Shown piece after piece: positions 1 to 7,084 of a DNA stretch of 7,315 nucleotides. The stretch covers positions 1 through 7,315 of the forward strand of contig JAEWHG010000021.1 in assembly GCA_023387935.1 (NCBI GenBank). Reading direction: 5' to 3'. The notes below the pieces were generated by a model that was not told where the DNA came from, searched no databases, and saw nothing but the letters and a program-made list of their open reading frames with translations. Source of the DNA: Bacillota bacterium. GTDB taxonomy: Bacteria > Bacillota > Clostridia > Peptostreptococcales > Natronincolaceae. The stretch's first letter is position 1; each line of letters starts with the position of its first letter. Position numbers and translations under genes: made by a program.

Positions 1-923
1 AAGTAGAATCCTTTGTTGATATTTAAAGCGCCTATTAGCTGCTTTGCAATAGAATCACTACCAGAATTTCCAGATACGATAACACCAAAGATCATTTTAT
101 TGTGGAAGCTCATTTGCCTATAAAGAGTTGTAAGTCTATTGATTACTGCGATTAGATTTGATGAAATAGAATCATTATAATTTGGACAAATCCATACTAA
201 AATATCAGCAGCCCCTATAATAGAAGTAATTTTATCCGTCATAATATCTCCATAAAAGCAGCTGTTTTTCTTACCATATTCCAAACAGGCCTTATAGGAG
301 CATCCGAAACAATCAAAAACGGATCCATTTTTAACATGAACCTCTTCTATAGACCAACCATCAAGGCAGCCTTCAACCATTTGCCATAGCCGTAGCGTAT
401 TAGATGTAGCCCTAGAGCTTGAGTGTAGATAGGCTAATTTAGGGTTTTCTAGTTTTATAGGCTTATGATGAACTAGTCGATTAACTAATCTGTTTGAAAG
501 CTCTAAGGATATTTCCTCTAGCGTTAAGTCCATATTCTTTTGCCATGTTCTAAAATTTTTAAGCTCACCTGTAGCCTCAACCAGTGGATGACCAATAAAG
601 CTACAGCCGAGTTCATTAGCCAGAAATATAATATTAGCGCCCATAGCTTTTGTATATAGCTCTGTACTACTATGAATTATTAATGCACCTGTGGAGCCTA
701 TTAAAGCATCCTTTCCTCTGCTTGATAACACAGACAACATTTCTAAAAGAGTAATATTTACTCCAGAGCAATCAATATCCACAGCAAACAGGATTTTCTT
801 ATTTCTTAAGTCAGGAAGTTCCTTTGAGTTCTGAATAGTTACAAATTCTTTACCTTTAATAGCAGCTTCAACCATTATTTTCAACTGGGTAGAAGGTTTA
901 TTCGGCATTAATAGGTAAATCAT
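1..923 (-). CDS. Flavodoxin-fold NAD(P)H-dependent FMN reductase-like protein with a four-Cys cluster (partial, 3' end outside window)
   Basis: An open frame of 307 complete codons starts at ATG 923-921 and runs off the left edge without a stop. The C-terminal part (about residues 160-307) resembles NADPH-dependent FMN reductases and iron-sulfur flavoproteins. It has a phosphate-loop-like SSSRATSNT (168-176), then cysteines C205, C208, C213 and C222, followed by GDIM, which matches the usual C-x2-C...C...DDM region. ADILVWICPNYNDSIS (239-254) matches the family's 'AD.ii..P.Y...vs' strand and loop, and an 'INR' follows. The first ~155 residues look like another alpha/beta unit (KKILFAVDID at 42-51, then helices), possibly half of a second flavodoxin-like domain; this is weaker. 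The likely role is an FMN-dependent, cytosolic electron-transfer or reductase step; the substrate is unknown. Its ATG overlaps the TGA of the dehydrogenase gene by four bases, so translation is probably coupled. The cysteines could bind an Fe-S cluster, but the spacing is unusual. Confidence 0.85.
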   Translation of the reverse strand, partial: MIYLLMPNKPSTQLKIMVEAAIKGKEFVTIQNSKELPDLRNKKILFAVDIDCSGVNITLLEMLSVLSSRGKDALIGSTGALIIHSSTELYTKAMGANIIFLANELGCSFIGHPLVEATGELKNFRTWQKNMDLTLEEISLELSNRLVNRLVHHKPIKLENPKLAYLHSSSRATSNTLRLWQMVEGCLDGWSIEEVHVKNGSVFDCFGCSYKACLEYGKKNSCFYGDIMTDKITSIIGAADILVWICPNYNDSISSNLIAVINRLTTLYRQMSFHNKMIFGVIVSGNSGSDSIAKQLIGALNINKGFY

Positions 924-2161
924 AAAATAGCCCCCAATTTATTATATGTATTTTCCAATCTAAAATATAAAGAATCAGGTAGATCTAATATTTCAAGCTC
1001 TGTGCCCGCCTGTGTTAGGCGATTTTTAGACCCCATATAAACACCTCCCATAAAGGTAGCGCTATAATGCCATTCTCCTTTTATAGTTGCGATTATAGAC
1101 AAGGCACCAGAGGATAGAGCAGGAGCGATATAGGGCTTAAATCCAACTTTTCTAAGCTCTAAATTAGCGGTTCTTGTTTTCTCTGTTAAAAGGAGTGAAA
1201 GAGATTCATTATAATTTTCTATACTATCTGCAATTACTAAATCTTCACCATGGGGACCGAAGGATCTTCCCTCTGTAGCAAAATGACGAGTAGCTTCCTC
1301 TTTATTAGCGTAATATAAAGCCCGTGCGTTCATAACGCCTAGACCGTATCCTCTAATTTGCTCAGGACATAGTCCTTGCAAGTCCATATTTCCATGTAAG
1401 TCCGTATTACTGGCAAGATATACAGACTTACATAGAAGATCTACAGGGTCGGAAACTACTGCGAAAACACCTTTAAATCTAGTTTCTCTCGCCAATTTTC
1501 CATACAAATTAATAATTTTTGAATTCCCCTCTAGCTGAACCATTCTAACATCAACCTTTTCTTCACCAATAGGCGGAACTCTAGCGGCAATACAAAAGGC
1601 AAATAGGTCGCAGTTAAAAACCTGGTCTTCCTGTAGAATTTTTACAGGCGGAAGATTAGGAGTACCGATACTGTTTATTTGATTAATCTCAAATTCAAAG
1701 CGTTTAAGTTTACTAGGGTCTTTATCGTAAATACCGATTTCCTCTATACAGTCTCCCCCTAAAAGCCTAAGGCCTATTAATAAGGTTCCTCCTACATCTC
1801 CTAAACCAGCAATATGAATACGCCATTTTTTGGGCAAAGAATGATTTAGAGCTTCCTGCCAATTATCATAAGCCGTGTTAATCCCAGTAATTTGTCCCTT
1901 TTCAATTTTATCTACAATCCACTTAGATATTCGGTGGACTGGATCATTGTTTAGCTTTAAGAGGTTAAGTCCCTCATCATTATTAAAAAATAGAGATGGA
2001 TGGGACACTGCAAAGCTTCTTCTAGATTTAATAGGGTCGATATTTTTCAAAAGATAAATCATCCCACTTTCATTAGAAGCTTCCTCTTCGCTGATTTTAG
2101 TTAAATTCTCGTATTCTGATATTGAAATTAAAATTTTACCATTAAATTCATAAAAGTGCAT
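920..2161 (-). CDS. Lactate/malate dehydrogenase-like NAD-binding protein with N-terminal extension
   Basis: The protein has 413 residues. I chose ATG 2161-2159 over an in-frame ATG 14 codons upstream (2203) because a near-perfect Shine-Dalgarno (AAAGGAGGG) lies six bases before it and the upstream start would overlap the large gene more deeply. After about 112 residues of unrecognised sequence, a Rossmann fold begins. IHIAGLGDVGG (115-125) is the GxGxxG dinucleotide loop, and D146 at the end of the second strand favours NAD(H) over NADP(H). A malate/lactate dehydrogenase pattern follows: AARVPPIGEEK (192-202), R206, N213, SDPVD (237-241, the NPvD motif), GYGLGVMNAR (271-280) and GPHGED (302-307) with the presumed catalytic His304. 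By manual alignment the Asp that pairs with this His in classic enzymes is replaced by Met277, so the reaction may differ from 2-hydroxyacid oxidation. It is probably a cytosolic oxidoreductase or NAD-sensing relative. The gene begins one base after the large multidomain gene and ends overlapping the flavoprotein gene. Confidence 0.9.
   Translation of the reverse strand: MHFYEFNGKILISISEYENLTKISEEEASNESGMIYLLKNIDPIKSRRSFAVSHPSLFFNNDEGLNLLKLNNDPVHRISKWIVDKIEKGQITGINTAYDNWQEALNHSLPKKWRIHIAGLGDVGGTLLIGLRLLGGDCIEEIGIYDKDPSKLKRFEFEINQINSIGTPNLPPVKILQEDQVFNCDLFAFCIAARVPPIGEEKVDVRMVQLEGNSKIINLYGKLARETRFKGVFAVVSDPVDLLCKSVYLASNTDLHGNMDLQGLCPEQIRGYGLGVMNARALYYANKEEATRHFATEGRSFGPHGEDLVIADSIENYNESLSLLLTEKTRTANLELRKVGFKPYIAPALSSGALSIIATIKGEWHYSATFMGGVYMGSKNRLTQAGTELEILDLPDSLYFRLENTYNKLGAIL
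931..935 (-). promoter_or_regulatory. Weak ribosome binding site of the flavoprotein gene
   Basis: Read on the minus strand, a GGGGG run sits seven bases upstream of ATG 923-921, inside the last codons of the dehydrogenase gene. It can pair with anti-Shine-Dalgarno only through a G-U pair, so it is weaker than the sites of the other two genes. Together with the ATGA start/stop overlap this suggests translation by re-initiation after the upstream gene. Confidence 0.5.
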
Positions 2162-2162
2162 T

Positions 2163-5100
2163 TTATTCCCTCCTTTCATCACCAGTGATAATACTATGCT
2201 CAAGCTTTCTTAGAAGCTCCAGATCATTCTTCAAGTAGCTAGAAGGATTGATACTTAAATCGTAGGACATGTTTTCTCCTGGATCTGGATACCTAGGGAA
2301 CAGGAATACATCACTTAATAAGGATAAGGTTAGCTTTCTCTCATTAAATTTTTGGTATTCCTCTTCAATAACCTGTAAAATATCCATGGCATTTATGATT
2401 GAAACTTCAGAAAGCTCGTAAACAGAACGATTTGTCACTCCCTTAATAAAATGAGGAGACGTATAGGGTAATATTAAATTAACAGAGGAAAGTAGATTTT
2501 TTTCTGGATAAACCCCTCTCCATAATGTATCCCCTCCAATAAAAGGATAGAGCAGGTTTTCATTGAACCAAAGGCGAAGTTTCGGTATAAAATATGCAGA
2601 ATCCACCTCTCGATTTTGAATATCCATCAATTCCTTTCCCTTACCAGACAATATAGCGACTATAATTTTGCGAACATCGACCTCTTGCTCCTTTAGCAGA
2701 GGATCTATACCCTTGATCCGATACCCTTTATTTAATAGATCATCTACTAAAATAACAGGTCGATTAAAGGATTTAATCATTTTAATCTGATTAGCCAGAT
2801 CGAGATAATATGGGTAAGCTCCGATAGCAAAATCATTCATATTAGGTTCAAATAGCTTTTCAACATGCAGTGATTTAGTAACAGTATTCGGTACTATAGC
2901 ACGATTTAAAATATTCCCAAAGGGTACGCACATTAATGGGCCTAATTTTCGGGGCTCTGTAGGTATTAAGGATACATTGTTTTCTAGGCAAATTTTCTTA
3001 GCAAGGGTCTGGTCTATCACCTCTCTATCAAATGAAAGGACTAAATTTCCAGGATATAGATTAACCAAGGCATTCTGCAAACGAATCCTTGTCTTGCGAA
3101 TTATTTTCTTTACAGCTACGTTGCTTCTAAATGGCTCTTTTATTATAGTTTCAAGATCTAAAGTTAAGCTACAAGGATTCGTCATATCAACGGATAATAT
3201 AGGACTTTTTCCTTCGTATGGAATATTGACAAATCCGTGGAGCTTAAGTAGGTTAAGTAAACTTACATTTTGATCATAGTGAATATTATTCTGATAAACA
3301 GCATAACCGTAATCTTTCTTAAGACAATATGCAAGAGTTTCTGTTAATATGATTTGAAGCATTTTATGGATATTAGTAGTAGGTTCAACAAAAAATCCAT
3401 CTAAAGAAATAATTCTTCCTCTGTATTGATTTCGAATGGATTCTGTTACTTTAATGTCTTTGAACTTATTGTAGATTTCATCGGATGGAGTCCAATGTAT
3501 AGCAGAATATGCTAATAATTTGCCCTTATCATTTATATCACTAATCACAACAAGCTTACCATCAGGCTTTGATAAAGTTTTTTTGATATTTTCATATGCT
3601 TCATTAGAGCCAGAATGGAAAGTAGAAACAAGCTGTTGCAATAGATACTCATACGGCTGAGAAACTATTTCCACATTGATGGATATGGTTTGAACAATAG
3701 ATTTAAATTGAGGCTCACGACGATATAAATTGTTTTCGTAGATATACTTTTGAGCTAGAGGATCAATTAAATTAGAAATATCTCTATTTTTATCAATATA
3801 GTTTCTTATTTGTGTTGAACTTATTTCTTCATATTGAGGAGGAATATTAAGTCTAATCACCTCATTATGAATACAGTTTAATGCATTTTTCAAGGTATCC
3901 TCTTCCTGAGTACTATGGCTATCCTTTCTTTCAAAAATAATATGTGGAAACTGCTGGATAGAATAGGACGTAGGAGTTCCTTGATATGCTGATGCATTTA
4001 GAATAACATCACTTCCTACAACAATAAAAACTTGATCGCTATGAAGATTGTTTTGAAGTAGTTTCAAATCTGCAGGATTAGCAATGTTAATTGGAAAATC
4101 CTCAGGATATAGATAAATATCCATTTCCTCAGCAATGGACATATTAATTATATTTTTTCTAATCAAATGGGGCTGAGTACGCTTAGACCAAGAAAATTCA
4201 TCGACTGCTAGATATACTTCAAAGCCATTATTCCGTATAGCTCTACATATTTCCTTATGACCTAGAGTAAAAGGGTCAAAGGTTCCAGGAAACAGAGCCA
4301 CCCTAGAAGGAACCCTAACAACAATAGGGGTAAATTGGAAACTGTAGTCAGCAATAAAGCGGTAAATATGGTTAAGACTCGAAGAATTTGTTAAAAACAA
4401 CAGTTGATTTTCCTCTGAATCTGCAATTAAAGTAAGAATTTTCTTTGCAGTTGATTGGAAAATACGATATTTTTCTTCTAGGCTCAAGCAACTACTTCCA
4501 AAGATTTCTTTTCCTAACACGCTAAATGATATCTGCTTAACCTGCAAATCGTCATGAGCTAATCCATTTAGTAAAATACCCAGAAGTTTTTTTAACCTAT
4601 TTTCATAAATATTAGGCTCCTCAGATGATATATCTTTGTATTTGGGATAATTTGTAATCATAATACCGACAGTTCTAAGTAGTAGGGACTTAATTTGATT
4701 GTTGCTTTCCTTAATCTTATGCTCAATATCTACTATGATTTCGTCTAATTCAAATGGTTTAAGATAAAGAAGAATTTGTCCAAGGTAATTAGGAATATAT
4801 TTAGTAAATTGGTAGCTTTCAAGTTCAAGGGCACGAAGTAACTCTATAGCAAGATCGTTTCTTTGCTCAAAGGGTAGATGAGGTATAATGGCGACTAAAG
4901 CCTTTCCCGCACCGTTTCTAACACTTTCAATAGCACTTACCTTTAAAAGATTGCAATAATGCATTGCCGTATATAGACCATCATTATTGCTATGATTCAA
5001 GAAATATTCCATTAACATTTTAACCTGTATTTTTTTTGTAACCCAATTGGTTGCAGTTTTTAGATTGCTTAAGAAAATGTCTGAAAGCTCACTTAAATCT

Positions 5101-7055
5101 TTCAAGGTTAATTCGTAATATTTATTGATTAAATCATCATTCCATTTTAACGCTCTTAATATTTTTAGCTTAAGATAGTTTTCAGCGGAAGATCTTTTTA
5201 TAGGCTCAATTTCAAGATAGCGCTTCAACCTAGCAAGAAGGTCTGGATTTTGCTGGATGATCGGGAGTATATACTCAATCGCCTTTAAGGCTGCAATTCT
5301 AAGGGCATCAATAGAACTATTATAGTTTTCATCTATATAATTAAATATCAAAAATGTAGATGCCTTATCCTGTGCTAATGGTATATGTCCTATTACATCT
5401 AACAAACATATTTTAATATCCGTATCATAGCTACTATTTTCCTTATAATATTTAAGTACAACCTTCTTAAACGCCTCAATTTGAATATCACGGCAATTCC
5501 TAAAAACAGAAGTTATTAAGACCTTTGTACTATAGCCAATCCATTGGCGGTGAAGTGGAATAACCGTATGATGTGGATCTATAAAAAGCTTAAGATATTC
5601 TTCTAATAGACCAATGCTACTGTTTTCCGCTGGAACAAGAGAAACTCCTTCAGGAATCTCCTTACGGTAATCCTCATCAAATAAGGCAACTAGACTACCA
5701 ATCAGTTCTGCGCATTGTCTTCTTATATCTTCTTCAGGATGAATTAACTTCTCATATAAAAATCTAAGGGTGATAATTTTTTGTTTTTGAGTTAGATATG
5801 TGGAATATTCTTGTATAGCATCTAAGAATTCACGCAAGTTTCTAGGATCCTTTTCGCTGCGAGCAAGTTCTAATATTTCGCTTAGAGACGCTTCGTCCCG
5901 GAATTCATTCATTAAATGAATATTATGGCTAATTGCGATATATTTGAAATATTGCGTTATTTCATTGCCTTTCATTAGGGAATAATATTTCTTTTTCTTT
6001 TCAACCGATGATGCAGCTTTGCTAGGGTCAATTTCAATACCCAGATGCTTAATATAATCTTCAAAATCCTTTAGCTTATTATAAACTTTGATATATCTTC
6101 TTTCTTTTTGGCTGTCCACATTATCTAGCTTGCTTAAAATAACATCAAAGGAATCCTTTAATGAAAAAAAATTCATTTCCAGTTCGCCTTGAGAATTTAC
6201 AATATTCTTCACTCTAAAATCTGAATAAATTAGAAGTAGGGACTCTATAGAAAGATTTTCTAGCTCTAAATCCCACGTTGAATGATTAAGAGCAATATGA
6301 CCGATATGTGTGATATCATGGCTTTTGAACCATAAATCCGTATAATAATAATGCAAATAGGCAACTCTATTCCCTTCACTACTTTTACATCCGAACTTAC
6401 CTAAATCATGGCCTGCAGCCGCTCCAGACACCCTCCCTAAATCTACGGGTATTCCAGCATTATAAAGCTGTTTTCCTACAAATAGCGCAAGGTAATGTAC
6501 ACCACAAATATGATCTAAGGTATTATATTTAAGCACATCTTGATTAAGCTTCATCATTTCATAGATGTATTCGCTAAGAAAAGCCTTCTTAAAATCATAA
6601 TATTCACTGGAAACATGATACAAGGCACATTCTTTATCTTTTAAAAAATCAAGAGAAAAGCGGGTAATCATGGAATCAGATGTAGAAAGTTTTTCGTAAT
6701 AACAAATTGCTCTTAAAATATGTAAATAATATAAGGCGGCTATTTCCCACTCCTCATTCAATTCAATTTCTACAGACTTTGGGAAGGAAAAGCTTAATGC
6801 ATATTGATACATATAATTAAGTGGATTTGAAGGTGCTTCTGTGCCCCATAATTCATCTAAGGTAGTTTTACATAAGATATAGGCCGCTTGGCAGCTATAA
6901 TCATTTTCGTTTATAATTCTTTTAATTTCATTGATGAAATAAGGGTTTTCAATTTGTTCGCGAATGAAGCTCTTATGTAATCCTGTTGCTGTTAAGAATT
7001 CAGGGCTAAGAAGCTCTTGAGAAATTCTTTTATATAATTCATGAGGTGTAACCAT
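2163..7055 (-). CDS. Giant multidomain protein: HD hydrolase - HEAT-like solenoid - NadD/CoaD-type nucleotidyltransferase - GNAT-like - phosphoribosyltransferase-like
   Basis: A single uninterrupted frame of 1630 residues runs from ATG 7055-7053, which has a good Shine-Dalgarno (GGGGAGG, 8-base spacer), to TAA 2165-2163. Domains in order: a helical N-terminus (1-175); an HD phosphohydrolase-like domain (about 178-285; H182, H216-D217, D279); a linker; helical HEAT-like repeats (about 385-905); a nucleotidyltransferase (about 916-1115) with GTFDPFTLGH and ISSTQIR; a degenerate GNAT-like domain (about 1125-1288); and a phosphoribosyltransferase-like domain (about 1335-1512) with the VILVDDLLNKG loop. 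A C-terminal stretch (1513-1630) is unassigned. I see no signal peptide or membrane segment, so it is expected in the cytosol. The catalytic domains suggest transfer and hydrolysis of nucleotide groups, perhaps making an NAD-like or other nucleotide conjugate, with the solenoid as scaffold. It is the first gene of the apparent operon. Individual families are recognised from motifs only; the overall function is unknown to me. Confidence 0.95.
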   Translation of the reverse strand: MVTPHELYKRISQELLSPEFLTATGLHKSFIREQIENPYFINEIKRIINENDYSCQAAYILCKTTLDELWGTEAPSNPLNYMYQYALSFSFPKSVEIELNEEWEIAALYYLHILRAICYYEKLSTSDSMITRFSLDFLKDKECALYHVSSEYYDFKKAFLSEYIYEMMKLNQDVLKYNTLDHICGVHYLALFVGKQLYNAGIPVDLGRVSGAAAGHDLGKFGCKSSEGNRVAYLHYYYTDLWFKSHDITHIGHIALNHSTWDLELENLSIESLLLIYSDFRVKNIVNSQGELEMNFFSLKDSFDVILSKLDNVDSQKERRYIKVYNKLKDFEDYIKHLGIEIDPSKAASSVEKKKKYYSLMKGNEITQYFKYIAISHNIHLMNEFRDEASLSEILELARSEKDPRNLREFLDAIQEYSTYLTQKQKIITLRFLYEKLIHPEEDIRRQCAELIGSLVALFDEDYRKEIPEGVSLVPAENSSIGLLEEYLKLFIDPHHTVIPLHRQWIGYSTKVLITSVFRNCRDIQIEAFKKVVLKYYKENSSYDTDIKICLLDVIGHIPLAQDKASTFLIFNYIDENYNSSIDALRIAALKAIEYILPIIQQNPDLLARLKRYLEIEPIKRSSAENYLKLKILRALKWNDDLINKYYELTLKDLSELSDIFLSNLKTATNWVTKKIQVKMLMEYFLNHSNNDGLYTAMHYCNLLKVSAIESVRNGAGKALVAIIPHLPFEQRNDLAIELLRALELESYQFTKYIPNYLGQILLYLKPFELDEIIVDIEHKIKESNNQIKSLLLRTVGIMITNYPKYKDISSEEPNIYENRLKKLLGILLNGLAHDDLQVKQISFSVLGKEIFGSSCLSLEEKYRIFQSTAKKILTLIADSEENQLLFLTNSSSLNHIYRFIADYSFQFTPIVVRVPSRVALFPGTFDPFTLGHKEICRAIRNNGFEVYLAVDEFSWSKRTQPHLIRKNIINMSIAEEMDIYLYPEDFPINIANPADLKLLQNNLHSDQVFIVVGSDVILNASAYQGTPTSYSIQQFPHIIFERKDSHSTQEEDTLKNALNCIHNEVIRLNIPPQYEEISSTQIRNYIDKNRDISNLIDPLAQKYIYENNLYRREPQFKSIVQTISINVEIVSQPYEYLLQQLVSTFHSGSNEAYENIKKTLSKPDGKLVVISDINDKGKLLAYSAIHWTPSDEIYNKFKDIKVTESIRNQYRGRIISLDGFFVEPTTNIHKMLQIILTETLAYCLKKDYGYAVYQNNIHYDQNVSLLNLLKLHGFVNIPYEGKSPILSVDMTNPCSLTLDLETIIKEPFRSNVAVKKIIRKTRIRLQNALVNLYPGNLVLSFDREVIDQTLAKKICLENNVSLIPTEPRKLGPLMCVPFGNILNRAIVPNTVTKSLHVEKLFEPNMNDFAIGAYPYYLDLANQIKMIKSFNRPVILVDDLLNKGYRIKGIDPLLKEQEVDVRKIIVAILSGKGKELMDIQNREVDSAYFIPKLRLWFNENLLYPFIGGDTLWRGVYPEKNLLSSVNLILPYTSPHFIKGVTNRSVYELSEVSIINAMDILQVIEEEYQKFNERKLTLSLLSDVFLFPRYPDPGENMSYDLSINPSSYLKNDLELLRKLEHSIITGDERRE
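2168..2176 (-). promoter_or_regulatory. Strong ribosome binding site deciding the dehydrogenase start
   Basis: The minus strand reads AAAGGAGGG, then six bases, then ATG 2161-2159. The site lies within the last codons (Asp-Glu-Arg-Arg-Glu-stop) of the multidomain gene, whose TAA is separated from this ATG by one base. It supports the 413-residue form of the dehydrogenase-like protein and indicates coupled translation. Confidence 0.85.
2520..3053 (-). other. Type I phosphoribosyltransferase-like domain of the giant protein (residues ~1335-1512)
   Basis: RPVILVDDLLNKGYRIKGI (1432-1450) matches the PRPP-binding loop of type I phosphoribosyltransferases: a hydrophobic strand, an acidic pair (D1438-D1439), a short loop with Gly, then a helix. 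A following strand VRKIIVAILSGKG (1461-1473) fits the next beta strand of the fold. The usual Thr/Ser before the loop Gly is Lys here. Upstream, LGPLMCVPFGN (1371-1381) may be the strand and loop that binds pyrophosphate. The base or acceptor cannot be predicted, and structural confirmation would be needed to exclude another alpha/beta fold. Confidence 0.55.
3192..3683 (-). other. Degenerate GNAT-like domain of the giant protein (residues ~1125-1288)
   Basis: The pattern follows a GCN5-related acetyltransferase: a strand KLLAYSAIHW (1179-1188), a central strand SLDGFFVEP (1217-1225), a long helix (1229-1245) and a terminal LLKLHGFVNI (1269-1278) like the usual 'lYek.GF'. The acetyl-CoA loop (Q/R-x-x-G-x-G/A) expected after the central strand is not visible, being replaced by TTNIHKM. 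It may be inactive or bind another ligand. This is a motif-based suggestion. Confidence 0.5.
3711..4310 (-). other. NadD/CoaD-type nucleotidyltransferase domain of the giant protein (residues ~916-1115)
   Basis: VALFPGTFDPFTLGH (919-933) carries the TxGH nucleotide-binding motif, and ISSTQIRNYI (1078-1087) is the second signature (ISSTxIR), so the ATP-binding core looks complete. VVGSDVIL (1012-1019) matches the 'iiGaD' strand of NadD, and YIYENNLYR (1104-1112) matches the typical NadD C-terminal helix. The start (PGTFDPFTLGH) is also close to CoaD. In NadD this fold transfers AMP to nicotinate mononucleotide. Here the aromatic Trp normally following 'GAD' is not evident, so the acceptor may differ. 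Confidence 0.88.
4341..5903 (-). other. HEAT-like alpha-helical repeat region of the giant protein (residues ~385-905)
   Basis: About 500 residues are almost entirely predicted amphipathic helices in pairs, with HEAT-type second helices such as EEDIRRQCAELIGSLVALF (441-459), SIDALRIAALKAIEYIL (581-597), IESVRNGAGKALVAIIPHL (709-727) and LQVKQISFSVLGKEIF (837-852). These show the familiar 'D..vR..A...L' spacing. The repeats are diverged, so their number is uncertain. Such solenoids usually bind protein or nucleic acid; here the region separates the HD domain from the transferase domains. Confidence 0.65.
6201..6524 (-). other. HD phosphohydrolase-like domain of the giant protein (residues ~178-285)
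   Basis: HICGVH (182-187) supplies the first metal-binding His. AAAGHDLGKFG (212-222) is the HD signature, with His216 and Asp217. A His-rich helix SHDITHIGHIALNHST (245-260) and YSDFRVKN (277-284), with Asp279 as the distal Asp, complete the set. The order and the 'NHST...YSDF.V' ending resemble YqeK-type HD proteins (dinucleoside tetraphosphate hydrolases, where 'HT...AD.iep.R' is usual). The metal ligands look intact, so phosphohydrolase activity is plausible. The YqeK relationship is an inference from motif layout. Confidence 0.75.
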
Positions 7056-7063
7056 TGATCCAT

Positions 7064-7070
7064 CCTCCCC
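7064..7070 (-). promoter_or_regulatory. Ribosome binding site of the giant multidomain gene
   Basis: The minus strand reads GGGGAGG, followed by eight bases and ATG 7055-7053. A nearer ATG (7063-7061) directly abuts the site and is out of frame, so 7055 is the supported start. Confidence 0.8.
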
Positions 7071-7084
7071 TTGTTTTTATATTA

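Noticed and set aside
1875..2057. Open frame of 60 codons on the plus strand
   Set aside because: It is antisense inside the dehydrogenase gene, with no domain or start signal; chance opening.
2162..2203. Upstream start for the dehydrogenase-like gene, adding 14 residues
   Set aside because: The strong AAAGGAGGG site is correctly spaced only for ATG 2161-2159. The longer form would translate that site as codons and lacks a comparable signal.
2977..3273. Open frame of 98 codons on the plus strand
   Set aside because: It lies wholly antisense to the phosphoribosyltransferase/GNAT part of the giant gene, has no convincing ribosome binding site or recognisable motif, and the minus-strand protein is clearly real.
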